A DNA stretch of 12,768 nt from Oscillospiraceae bacterium (GTDB lineage: Bacteria; Bacillota; Clostridia; Oscillospirales; UBA929): NCBI GenBank assembly GCA_031282535.1, contig JAITDM010000012.1, positions 1 to 12,768 on the forward strand. Reading direction: 5' to 3'. Positions 1 through 8,034 of this stretch are shown piece after piece. A model generated the notes under the pieces. That model searched no databases. It was given only the letters and a program-made list of their open reading frames with translations, and had not been told where the DNA came from. The first letter of the stretch is position 1, and each line of letters begins with the position of its first letter. The position numbers and the translations under genes were made by a program.

Positions 1-131
1 ATATCGCTCCACTCGTGCGGATTGCCGTTCACGTATGAACCGAAGAGAATAACCGCATCGGGGTTTAAGACTTTTCGTACTTCCTTCGCATACTGGACAG
101 CTATTTCTCTAACCGCTGCTTTATCCAACAC
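1..131 (-). CDS. Nucleotidyltransferase-domain protein, N-terminus (partial)
   Basis: The minus-strand frame opens with GTG at 131-129, seven bases after a GGAGG ribosome binding site, and runs off the left edge after 43 codons. The protein begins MLDKAAVREIAVQYAKEV and contains LFGSYVNGNPHEWSD. This matches the GSxxxGxxxxxSDxD signature of the small minimal nucleotidyltransferase (MNT, DNA polymerase beta-like) family; the two bases left at the edge fit the Ile of the expected SDID. Members transfer nucleotides to small molecules or proteins, and many pair with a HEPN-domain partner as toxin-antitoxin modules. The second catalytic region and any partner lie outside the window, so the substrate is unknown. 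No ATG is better placed; the GTG start rests on the ribosome binding site. Confidence 0.75.
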   Translation of the reverse strand, partial: MLDKAAVREIAVQYAKEVRKVLNPDAVILFGSYVNGNPHEWSD

Positions 132-188
132 AAAAAGTCCTCCGTTTCGCGCGACAACAGGGGTGGGCAGACCCCGCCCCCACAATGC

Positions 189-301
189 CATGACGCCCGG
201 CATGCCAATATTGGCGCCCGGCGCGCCCGACGGTTGTAGGGGCGAATATGATTCGCCCGCCCGATGACATGACGCCCGGTGTGCCCATATTGGTGCCCGG
301 C
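189..301. repeat. Two imperfect 34-bp direct repeats
   Basis: Copies lie at 189-222 and 268-301, 79 bases apart, and differ at four positions by my alignment. Both begin CATGACGCCCGG and end GCCCGGC. The first contains the perfect 12-bp palindrome GCCAATATTGGC. They sit in the gap between the nucleotidyltransferase start and the alcohol dehydrogenase stop, where I see no gene. Confidence 0.7.
240..258. repeat. Short palindrome of the GTAGGGGCG type
   Basis: GGGCGAAT (240-247) and ATTCGCCC (251-258) form a hairpin with 8-bp arms and a 3-base loop, preceded by TGTAG. The flank and style match the elements at 4101-4154 and 7986-8015, suggesting one family of interspersed palindromes. No T-tract follows on either strand, so I do not call it a terminator. 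Confidence 0.6.
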
Positions 302-315
302 ATGTAAAATTATGC

Positions 316-406
316 ATTCTCCATTCTCAATTCTCAATTCTCAATTCATTGGCCGCACCGGCCATAATGCAAAATTATGAATTATGAATTATGAATTATG
401 CATTAT
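316..406. repeat. Two heptamer arrays (ATTCTCA and AATTATG)
   Basis: Four 7-bp units of ATTCTC(C/A) occupy 316-343, and four exact AATTATG units occupy 373-400. The second array is bracketed by the inverted repeat ATAATGCA (364-371) and TGCATTAT (399-406). Between the arrays is a 6-bp-arm hairpin, TGGCCG and CGGCCA (350-364). The same heptamers recur at 8081-8417. The array ends just before the alcohol dehydrogenase stop codon. Confidence 0.75.
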
Positions 407-407
407 T

Positions 408-1586
408 TCACAGCGCCTGTCGGTAGATGTTCAGGACGTCTTGCCAGGCGAGCTTTTTGAGGCCGCCGAGGGGGGTTTCCGCGCCGAAGGCGGCGCCGGT
501 GGCCTTCTTGGCCATCAGTTCCAGATTCTCCTCGCCAATGCCAAGCTCCGTCAGCGTGCCCGGTAAACCCATCGTCTTGAAAAACGCGCGCAGACGGGCT
601 ATGCCCTCCGCAATCAGTGCGTCAGGGTCGCGGTAACTGCCGCTTACACCCATCACGTTCACGGCGAATTGGACAAATAAAGGGACGTTCTCGCGGTAGA
701 CATACTGCATCCAGTTCGGCGTCAGGACCGCGAGACCCGCGCCGTGGGCGACGTCGTAGAGCGCCGAAAGCTCGTGCTCCATGCCGTGGCAGGCCCAGTC
801 CTGCGCGCGGCCCAAGCCCAAAAGATCGATGTGCGCCACCGTGCCGCCAAAACCCACCTCGCACCAGGCCTCGTAGTTGCTCGGGTTCGCCCGCACAAGC
901 GGAGCGTTGCGCATGATGGTCCGCAGCGTGCCCTCGCACAGCGCGTCGGTCAGATCCACATGCGGCGTGTGGGAAAAATAGCGCTCGAAAATGTGGCTCA
1001 TCATGTCGGCCACACCGTTGGCTATCTGATGGGCGGGCAGCGTGAAAAACAGCTCGGGGTTCACAAAACTGACGAGCGGACGCAGAGACTGGCAGCCGTA
1101 GCCGTACTTCAGCTGCTTCTCCTCGTTCGTGATGACCGTGCTGTTGCTGGCCTCGCTGCCCGCGGCGGGGATCGTGAGCACCACGGCCACCGGAAGAGCC
1201 TTGTCCGCGGGGCGGCCGCTCTCGTAGAGATCCCACACGTCGCCATTGTAATAGTATCCGGCGGCAATGGCCTTGGAGGAGTCGATCACACTGCCGCCGC
1301 CTACGGCCAAAATCAAGTCGACGCCCTCCTGCCGGCAGAGATCGATGCCCTCGTGCACAAGACTGAGGCGCGGGTTCGGCACCACGCCGCCCAGTTCCGC
1401 AAAGGGCAGCCCGGCGCCGCGCAGCGACGCGGTGATCTCGTCGTACAGCCCGCTCTTGCGGATGCTCTGCCCGCCGTAGTGCAGCAGCAGCTTCTGCGTG
1501 TGGGGCTTTAAAACAGCCCCGACATCCCTGTGTACACCCTTTCCGAAAATCAGCCGCGTGGGGGAACAATAGTCGAAATTTAACAT
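408..1586 (-). CDS. Iron-type alcohol dehydrogenase (YqhD / butanol dehydrogenase-like)
   Basis: This 392-residue protein has the usual length for group III metal-dependent alcohol dehydrogenases, cytosolic enzymes that reduce aldehydes to alcohols or the reverse with NAD(P)H. The nucleotide-binding GGGSVIDSSK is at 96-105. The expected metal ligands are all present: Asp194 and His198 (in ADMMSH), His267 (ACHGMEH) and His281 (DVAHGAGLA). This is the spacing known in E. coli YqhD. YGGQS near residue 37 resembles the YGGGS loop that favours NADPH in YqhD and BdhA, so NADPH use is plausible. The ATG at 1586 follows GGAGG by seven bases. It starts 37 bp after the acyl-CoA synthetase stop and is probably co-transcribed with it. 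The actual aldehyde cannot be told from sequence. Confidence 0.93.
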   Translation of the reverse strand: MLNFDYCSPTRLIFGKGVHRDVGAVLKPHTQKLLLHYGGQSIRKSGLYDEITASLRGAGLPFAELGGVVPNPRLSLVHEGIDLCRQEGVDLILAVGGGSVIDSSKAIAAGYYYNGDVWDLYESGRPADKALPVAVVLTIPAAGSEASNSTVITNEEKQLKYGYGCQSLRPLVSFVNPELFFTLPAHQIANGVADMMSHIFERYFSHTPHVDLTDALCEGTLRTIMRNAPLVRANPSNYEAWCEVGFGGTVAHIDLLGLGRAQDWACHGMEHELSALYDVAHGAGLAVLTPNWMQYVYRENVPLFVQFAVNVMGVSGSYRDPDALIAEGIARLRAFFKTMGLPGTLTELGIGEENLELMAKKATGAAFGAETPLGGLKKLAWQDVLNIYRQAL

Positions 1587-1623
1587 GACAAAACCTCCAA
1601 CAAATCAGTTTATAGACAACTGC

Positions 1624-3294
1624 CTATTTACTGTTCTCGTCTTCCCGGCGGATTTGGGCGCGTTTGATCTTGCCGCCCACGGTCTTTGGGAGTTCGTCGA
1701 CAAACTCGACGATGCGGGGGTATTTGTAAGGGGCCGTGACGCGTTTGACATGGTCCTGGAGTTCCTTTACCAGGGTGTCGGAGCCCGTGCGGCCGGCGGC
1801 CAGCACGACGGTGGCCTTGACCACCTGCCCGCGCACCGGGTCGGGCACCGCGGTGACCGCGCACTCGACCACCGCCGGGTGCTCCAGCAGCGCGGACTCC
1901 ACCTCAAAGGGGCCGATGCGGTAGCCCGAACACTTGATCACGTCGTCGCTGCGCCCGACAAACCAGTAGTAGCCGTCCGAGTCGCGCCAGGCCACGTCGC
2001 CCGTGTTGTAGTAGCCCTCGCCCATGACGCGCGCCGTGAGCTCCGGGTCGCGGTAGTAGCCGGTGAACAGCCCCGTCGGCATGTAGTCGCGGATGCCGCG
2101 CACGACAATCTCGCCCTCCTCGCCCTCGCGGCACGACCGGCCCTCCGCGTTGACCAGGTCGATGTCGTACAGCGGGGAGGGCTTGCCCATCGAGCCGGGC
2201 TTCGGCTCAAACCAGCGGAAATTCGCAATGAGCACCGACGACTCCGACTGCCCGAACCCCTCCCGGAGCTTGTGGCCCGTCAGCTCGTGCCAGCGCCGGA
2301 ACACCTCCGGGTTCAGCGGCTCCCCGGCGTTGCCGCAGTTTTCGATCGACGAGAGATCGTACTTCGTCAGGTCCTCCTGGAGCATAAAGCGGAACATCGT
2401 GGGCGGCGCGCAAAAGGTGGTCAGCCGGTATTTCTCGATCTTTTCGAGCAGCCGCGCCGGGATGAACTTGTCCATGTCGTAGGCAAAGATCACCGCGCCG
2501 CAGATCCACTGGCCGTAGATCTTGCCCCAGCCGAACTTGGCCCAGCCGGAGTCGGAGACCGACAGGTGCAGCTTGCCCTCCTGCACCTGCTGCCAGTAGT
2601 GCGCCGTGACAATGTGCCCCAGCGGGTGCGCGTGGTTCTGCATGGCCATCTTGGGGAACCCCGTCGTGCCCGAGGTGAAGTAGATCATCATCATGTCGTC
2701 CCAGCGCGTGGCCTCCGCCCCGGTGGGGCGCGCGAGGACGTCGGGGTAGCGTTCGAGCTCGGCCGTAAAGTCGAGCCAGCCGGCCCGCCGGCCCGCCACC
2801 AGCGCGCGGGCGCGCACCTTGTCGGTCTGCGTCATGGCCTGCTCCACCTGGGAGACGACAAAGGCGTCGTCCACGCAGACCAGCATCTTGATGTCCGCCG
2901 CGCCGATGCGGTAGACGATGTCCTTGACCGTGAGCTGGAGCGAGGCCGGGATCAAAACGGCCCCCAGCTTGATGAGCGCCGTGGCGCACACCCAGTACTC
3001 CCACCGGCGGCGCAAAATCAGCATGACGGCGTCGCCCCTGCCAATGCCCTGCGCCCGGAAGAAGTGCGCGGCGCGGTTCGAAAGGCGCGAGATCTCGTCA
3101 AAGGTGAAGCGCCGCTCGCCGCCGTGGTCGTCGCACCACAAAAGCGCCGGCTTCTCCCTGTCGTGGGCGGCCCAGGCGTCCACGACGTCGAAGCCGAAGT
3201 TGAAATTCTCCGGGACATGCACCCGGTAATTGGCCTTGAAATCCTCATACGAATCAAATTCTACGCGAGGCAAAAACCGTTTGAGCAGCATCAT
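1624..3294 (-). CDS. AMP-forming acyl-CoA synthetase (ANL superfamily, medium-chain type)
   Basis: This 556-residue cytosolic enzyme should activate a carboxylic acid to an acyl-adenylate and then to an acyl-CoA. The motifs are intact and in order: ATP-binding YFTSGTTGFPK (205-215), GFGQSE (346-351), TGD (431-433), hinge region GRSDDVIKCSGYRI (447-460), and PKTVGGKIKR with the catalytic lysine near 542. The overall pattern resembles medium-chain acyl-CoA synthetases (ACSM-like) more than acetyl-CoA synthetase. Two ATGs lie side by side (3294 and 3291); GGGG sits 3 bases before the first and 6 before the second, so the second may be used. The upstream gap to the regulator is filled by the 71-bp repeats, with no obvious promoter. 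The substrate is unknown; an aromatic or branched short acid is possible. Confidence 0.92.
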   Translation of the reverse strand: MMLLKRFLPRVEFDSYEDFKANYRVHVPENFNFGFDVVDAWAAHDREKPALLWCDDHGGERRFTFDEISRLSNRAAHFFRAQGIGRGDAVMLILRRRWEYWVCATALIKLGAVLIPASLQLTVKDIVYRIGAADIKMLVCVDDAFVVSQVEQAMTQTDKVRARALVAGRRAGWLDFTAELERYPDVLARPTGAEATRWDDMMMIYFTSGTTGFPKMAMQNHAHPLGHIVTAHYWQQVQEGKLHLSVSDSGWAKFGWGKIYGQWICGAVIFAYDMDKFIPARLLEKIEKYRLTTFCAPPTMFRFMLQEDLTKYDLSSIENCGNAGEPLNPEVFRRWHELTGHKLREGFGQSESSVLIANFRWFEPKPGSMGKPSPLYDIDLVNAEGRSCREGEEGEIVVRGIRDYMPTGLFTGYYRDPELTARVMGEGYYNTGDVAWRDSDGYYWFVGRSDDVIKCSGYRIGPFEVESALLEHPAVVECAVTAVPDPVRGQVVKATVVLAAGRTGSDTLVKELQDHVKRVTAPYKYPRIVEFVDELPKTVGGKIKRAQIRREDENSK

Positions 3295-3309
3295 AAACCC
3301 CAGTGCCCC

Positions 3310-3522
3310 CTAACGTGGGTTGCACCTGCAACCCACAATCCAAATTCTTGTTTTTTGCCGCCGCTTCGCGGCAGCAAATACTAACGTGGGTTGCACCTGC
3401 AACCTACAAACCAAATGCTTGTTTTTTGCCGCCGCTTCGCGGCAGCAAATACTAACGTGGGTTGCACCTGCAACCTACAAACCAAATGCTTGTATTTTGT
3501 TGCCGCGAAGCGGCAACAAAAA
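3310..3522. repeat. Three tandem 71-bp units carrying two palindromes each
   Basis: Units start at 3310, 3381 and 3452, exactly 71 bp apart, each with CTAACGTGGG. Each unit has a first palindrome, GTGGGTTGCA-CC-TGCAACCCAC in unit 1 (one base changed in units 2 and 3). It is followed by a second hairpin around GCCGC-TTC-GCGGC. In unit 3 the second hairpin is replaced by a perfect one with 12-bp arms (3495-3506 and 3510-3521, loop GAA) in opposite loop orientation. T-tracts precede and A-tracts follow the hairpins on both strands, unlike a standard intrinsic terminator. The block fills the gap between the regulator stop and the acyl-CoA synthetase start. Confidence 0.9.
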
Positions 3523-3523
3523 A

Positions 3524-4072
3524 CTATTCAGATATGACGGTCAAAAAGCGGGCCCGGCCGCCGACGGCGCGCTGGCCGTGGGGGTGCGAGGGGTCGAAAT
3601 ACACGCTGTCCCCCGGTGTGAGACGGATGCGCTTGTCCGCGAAGATGAGCTCGACGACCCCTTCGAGGATAAAGTTGAACTCCTGCCCGGCGTGCGTGAC
3701 GAGCGCCGGGTCCTTGTCCTCGGCGTCGACGGTCACGAGCAGGGGCTCCATCATCTTGCGCTTGAACGTGTGGGCCAGGCTGTGGAAGCGGTAGCCCGGG
3801 TAGCGGTCGACGCTCATGCCCTCCCCCCGCCGGACGACCGAGAAGGTGGCGAGGTGGGGCGCGGCCCCGATCAGCAGTTCGTTCAGGTCAACGCCGAAGC
3901 GGTGCGCGAGGTGGTAGAGCACCGAGATCGGCACATCCTCGCCGCTGGTCTCATACGCCGTGTACACCGTCTCCGGCACGTTCAGCTCCGCGGCCAATTC
4001 CGCGGCCGAGAACCCGCAGATCTCCCGCAGTTCCCGAATCCGCGCGGCCATCTGGCGAATCTCTTCATTCAT
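3524..4072 (-). CDS. XRE-family regulator with C-terminal cupin domain
   Basis: This 182-residue protein has an N-terminal helix-turn-helix of the XRE/HTH_3 type (about 8-66; RIRELREICGFSAAELA then VYTAYETS) and a C-terminal cupin_2 domain (about 108-181). The cupin motifs are visible: THAGQEFNFILEG with His127, Glu131 and Gly138, and GDSVYFDPSHPHG with His163 and His165. Proteins of this build are transcription factors whose cupin senses a small ligand. The ATG at 4072 follows AGGAG by nine bases. Transcribed just ahead of the acyl-CoA synthetase and alcohol dehydrogenase, it is the likely local regulator of that pair; this follows from synteny seen commonly in Clostridia and is inference here. 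No operator was identified, though the palindromic repeats nearby could mask one. Confidence 0.9.
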   Translation of the reverse strand: MNEEIRQMAARIRELREICGFSAAELAAELNVPETVYTAYETSGEDVPISVLYHLAHRFGVDLNELLIGAAPHLATFSVVRRGEGMSVDRYPGYRFHSLAHTFKRKMMEPLLVTVDAEDKDPALVTHAGQEFNFILEGVVELIFADKRIRLTPGDSVYFDPSHPHGQRAVGGRARFLTVISE

Positions 4073-4100
4073 CCAATCACGCTCCTGTTGTCATAGATCG

Positions 4101-4154
4101 GTAGGGACGGATCGAAGAGCCGTCCGGGCGGCGGTTTCGGAGAAACCGCCCTAC
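4101..4154. repeat. 54-bp GTAGGG...CCCTAC palindromic element
   Basis: The element is bounded by the 6-bp inverted ends GTAGGG (4101-4106) and CCCTAC (4149-4154). Inside are two hairpins: GGACGG with CCGTCC (4105-4110 and 4120-4125), and GGCGGTTTC with GAAACCGCC (4130-4138 and 4142-4150, loop GGA). It lies in the 97-bp gap between the sugar-nucleotide dehydrogenase stop and the regulator start. It could fold as a transcript or be a small non-autonomous insertion; no T-tract follows. Confidence 0.75.
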
Positions 4155-4169
4155 CGGCGAGTATCACTG

Positions 4170-5378
4170 TCAACTGTTATCTGAAAGAACCCCCGTGCAG
4201 TCGTAATGCGGCCGGGCGGCGATGTCGGCGCGGCGCTCCTTAAACAGCGTGTGGCCGACGGCCAGTACGAGAAAGTCATACGACAGCGCCGCGTCGAGCG
4301 GCACGTTGTCAAAGTCGTCCACGGCCGCCGCCGCCGCGTACGGCTCGCAGGCCGCGACCGGGACGCCCCGGGCCCGCAGCGCGCGGCACAGCGCGAGAGA
4401 CGGAGACTCCCGCAGGTCGTCGATGTCCGGCTTGTAGGCGAGGCCCAGCACGCACACGCGCGCGCCGGGGGCGAGCCGGCGCTGCACGGCGTCGGCCACG
4501 AGCAGGGGCTTTTGGTCGTTGACGTGCCGGGCCGCGGCGATGAGCGGCGTGTCGTCGGGGAAGAGGCCGTGGATGAACCACGGGTCCACCGCGATGCAGT
4601 GCCCGCCCACGCCCACGCCGGGGGAGAGGATGTTCACCCGGGGGTGGCAGTTGGCCAGCTCGATGAGCCGGAACACGTCGATGCCGAGCCTCTCCGCCAC
4701 CCGCGACAGCTCGTTGGCGTAGGCGATGTTCACGTCCCTGAACGTGTTTTCCACCAGCTTGCACATCTCGGCCGTGATGTCGTCGGTCACGCGGAGGCGG
4801 CCCCCGGTGGCCACGCGGCGGTAGAGGCCGCAGGCCAGGTGCGCGGCGGCCTCGGTGCGCGCGCCGACGATGCGGTCGTTTTCTGCCAGCTCCCGCAAGA
4901 TGCGGCCGGGGATGACCCGTTCGGGGCAGTGGGCCACGTGAAATTCGTCCTCGGCGAGGCCCGAGCCCGCGGCGAGCCAGGCCTCCAGCCGGCGGCAGGT
5001 GCCGGGCGGCACGGTGGACTCCAGCACGACGAGGTTGCCGGGCTTCAGCCGCGCGGCCACGTCGCGCGCGGCCGATTCCACAAAGCGCAGGTCGGCGCAC
5101 CGCACGCCGTCGCTTTGCGTGAGGTGCGGCGTCTGCACCGTGATGATGAAGGCGTCGGCCTCGGGCGTCTCGCAGGTGAACGTCAGCCGCCCGGAGGCGA
5201 GCGCCGCCGCCAGCGCCTCGTCGAGGCCGGGTTCGGCGACGGGCGCGCGCCCCGCGCGCAGCGTCTCGACGACGGCGGGCTGTATGTCCGCGCCGCACAC
5301 GGAAAAGCCGCCCAGCGTCAGGGTGACGGCGGTGGGCAGGCCGATGTAGCCGAGCCCCACCACGCAGATATGTTCCAT
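4170..5378 (-). CDS. wecC: Nucleotide-sugar dehydrogenase, WecC-type (UDP-N-acetylmannosaminuronate dehydrogenase)
   Basis: This 402-residue enzyme should oxidise the C6 hydroxyl of a UDP-sugar to the uronate in two NAD-dependent steps, most likely UDP-ManNAc to UDP-ManNAcA for cell-wall or surface polysaccharide. Visible features are the N-terminal Rossmann motif VVGLGYIGLP (7-15), EST (120-122), CKLVENTFRDVNIAYANE with Lys207 and Asn211, the catalytic cysteine at 261 in GVGVGGHCIAVDPWF, and the C-terminal YKPDIDDLRESP block characteristic of WecC rather than UDP-glucose dehydrogenase. The ATG at 5378 follows GGGAGG; an in-frame extension upstream would begin inside the repeat and is rejected. 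No epimerase, transferase or other polysaccharide gene is next to it, so it is a metabolic outlier here. Related UDP-GlcNAc dehydrogenases cannot be excluded. Confidence 0.88.
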   Translation of the reverse strand: MEHICVVGLGYIGLPTAVTLTLGGFSVCGADIQPAVVETLRAGRAPVAEPGLDEALAAALASGRLTFTCETPEADAFIITVQTPHLTQSDGVRCADLRFVESAARDVAARLKPGNLVVLESTVPPGTCRRLEAWLAAGSGLAEDEFHVAHCPERVIPGRILRELAENDRIVGARTEAAAHLACGLYRRVATGGRLRVTDDITAEMCKLVENTFRDVNIAYANELSRVAERLGIDVFRLIELANCHPRVNILSPGVGVGGHCIAVDPWFIHGLFPDDTPLIAAARHVNDQKPLLVADAVQRRLAPGARVCVLGLAYKPDIDDLRESPSLALCRALRARGVPVAACEPYAAAAAVDDFDNVPLDAALSYDFLVLAVGHTLFKERRADIAARPHYDCTGVLSDNS

Positions 5379-5401
5379 GGCATGTCCCTCCCGAATAGAG
5401 T

Positions 5402-5500
5402 CTAACGTGGGTTGCCCTGCAACCCACAACCCAAATGCCTGTTTTTGTTGCCGCTTCGCGGCGACAAGGTGCTAAACGTAGGTTGCCCTGCAACCCACTA
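5402..5500. repeat. One full and one partial copy of the 71-bp repeat family
   Basis: The first copy starts CTAACGTGGG at 5402, the second, shortened, CTAAACGTAGG at 5472, so the spacing is 70. GTGGGTTGC-CCT-GCAACCCAC (5406-5426) lacks bases present in the 3310-3522 units. The second hairpin, around GCCGC-TTC-GCGGC, is retained at 5450-5462. The block fills the gap between the metK stop and the wecC ribosome binding site. Confidence 0.85.
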
Positions 5501-6676
<1,176 letters not shown>

Positions 6677-6728
6677 ATGTGAAAACCCTCCTCGTTGGAT
6701 GCGACAGCTTCTCAAATATAAGAAACTG

Positions 6729-7967
6729 TCAAAACTGTTCCAGATAGGTTTTTTGCTCCGGTGTCAGCGTATCGATGGAGAGGCCGGAGGCGCGCAGCTT
6801 ACGGGCGGCCACCTCCTCGTCCACCGCGCGGGGGACGGGGTAGACGCCGGGGGCCAGTGTGCGGCCGTACCGGGCCAGGTGGCGCAGGGCCAGTGCCTGC
6901 ACCGAGAAGCTCATGTCCATGATCTCGGCGGGGTGGCCGTCGCCGGCGGCGAGGTTCACGAGCCGCCCCTCGGCCAGCAGGTTCAGCACGCGTCCGTCCG
7001 GGAGAAAGTACCCGGTGACGCCCGCCCGCCGGGTCTCGCGCCGCGCGGCCAGGGCGGCCAGGTCAACTAGGTCGATCTCCACGTCGAAGTGGCCGGCGTT
7101 GGCCAAGATCGCGCCGTCCTTCATGCGCGCCATATGGCGCGCCGTGATCACCCGGCGGCAGCCCGTGACGGTGATGAAGAAGTCGCCGTAGGGGGCGGCC
7201 TCGTCCATTGTCATAACTGAGAAACCGTCCATGGCGGCTTCGATGGCTTTGACGGGGTTGATCTCGGTGACGACGACCCGCGCGCCCAGCCCGGCGGCCC
7301 GTCTGGCCACGCCGCGTCCGCACCAGCCGTAGCCGGCCACGACGACGACTTTGCCCGAGACCTGCACGTTGGTGGTGTGGAGGATGGCGGCCCAGGTGGA
7401 CTGGCCGGTGCCGTAGCGGTTGTCGAAGAGGTGTTTACAGTCGGCGTCGTTCACGGCGAGCAGGGGGAAGCGGAGCTGGCCGGCCCCGGCCCGGGCGCGG
7501 GCGCGGTGCACGCCGGTCGTCGTCTCTTCGGTGAGGCCGATGAGGCTATCGCCGCGGTTGGCGCAGGCCCCGTGGAGGAGGGCGGTCAAGTCGCCGCCGT
7601 CGTCCAAAGCGAGGTGGGGCTTACAGGCCAGCACCCCGGCCAGGTGTTCCTCGTAGGTCTCCGGGCTGGCGTTCCACAGCGCGAACACATCGACGCCCTC
7701 GGCGCAGAGTCCGGCGGCCACGTCGTCCTGAGTAGAGAGCGGGTTACAGCCGGTGACGGCCACCGCCGCCCCGCCGTCGCGCAGCGCCAGCGCGAAGCAG
7801 GCAGTCTTCGCCTCCAAATGAATCGACAGCGAAATTCTCAAATCAGAGAAAGGCTTATTGTGCTGAAACTCTTCTCTCAGCCCGGCCAGCACGGGCATAA
7901 AGGAGCTAGCCCAAAGGATCTTTTGCCGCCCCGCCTCAGCGAGTCCGATATCCCGCACCACGCTCAT
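6729..7967 (-). CDS. ahcY: S-adenosylhomocysteine hydrolase, short form
   Basis: This 412-residue NAD-dependent cytosolic enzyme splits S-adenosylhomocysteine into adenosine and homocysteine, removing the product inhibitor of methyltransferases. Visible features are HLEAKTA (50-56), CNPLSTQDD (74-82), EETTTGVHR (148-155), VNDADCKHLFDNRYGTGQS (172-190, with the active-site Lys178, Asp182 and Asn183 equivalents), the Rossmann loop GYGWCGRG (212-219) and GHPAEIMDMSF (344-354). The sequence style (NRYGTGQS, DGHPAEIMDMSF, and LTPEQKTYLEQF at the C-terminus) fits the compact archaeal/Thermotoga-like class that lacks the roughly 40-residue insertion of the longer bacterial enzyme. The start at 7967 (MSVVRDIGLAEAG) fits the conserved N-terminus; the upstream extension is not conserved. 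The ribosome binding site is a weak GGGGG. Confidence 0.95.
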   Translation of the reverse strand: MSVVRDIGLAEAGRQKILWASSFMPVLAGLREEFQHNKPFSDLRISLSIHLEAKTACFALALRDGGAAVAVTGCNPLSTQDDVAAGLCAEGVDVFALWNASPETYEEHLAGVLACKPHLALDDGGDLTALLHGACANRGDSLIGLTEETTTGVHRARARAGAGQLRFPLLAVNDADCKHLFDNRYGTGQSTWAAILHTTNVQVSGKVVVVAGYGWCGRGVARRAAGLGARVVVTEINPVKAIEAAMDGFSVMTMDEAAPYGDFFITVTGCRRVITARHMARMKDGAILANAGHFDVEIDLVDLAALAARRETRRAGVTGYFLPDGRVLNLLAEGRLVNLAAGDGHPAEIMDMSFSVQALALRHLARYGRTLAPGVYPVPRAVDEEVAARKLRASGLSIDTLTPEQKTYLEQF

Positions 7968-7989
7968 CTCAAAGACACCCCCGTTGTAG

Positions 7990-8011
7990 GGGACGCCGCC
8001 CTCGGCGTCCC
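7990..8011 (-). repeat. Hairpin in the ahcY leader, same palindrome family
   Basis: GGGACGCCG (7990-7998) and CGGCGTCCC (8003-8011) form a 9-bp stem with loop CCCT, preceded by GTAG. On the minus strand this is the transcribed leader, about 22 bases ahead of the ahcY start and just upstream of its weak ribosome binding site. It could affect translation, or be a copy of the interspersed GTAGGG palindrome. Confidence 0.65.
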
Positions 8012-8034
8012 GCCGTAAAGGACCCGGTCCGATA

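Noticed and set aside
1585..3384. 599-codon plus-strand frame opposite the acyl-CoA synthetase
   Set aside because: It is an antisense shadow of a GC-rich gene. The opposite strand carries all ANL motifs intact, while this frame is rich in His, Arg and Val with no domain.
3495..3521. Intrinsic terminator at the perfect hairpin
   Set aside because: On both strands T-rich sequence precedes and A-rich sequence follows the stem, so the U-tract expected after a terminator hairpin is missing unless part of the stem itself is used.
3310..3522. CRISPR array
   Set aside because: Units are tandem copies with no unique spacers; the whole 71-bp unit, including the part between palindromes, is repeated.
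6677..6728. SAM riboswitch ahead of metK
   Set aside because: The gap is only 52 bases, too short for a SAM aptamer, and lacks recognisable conserved elements.
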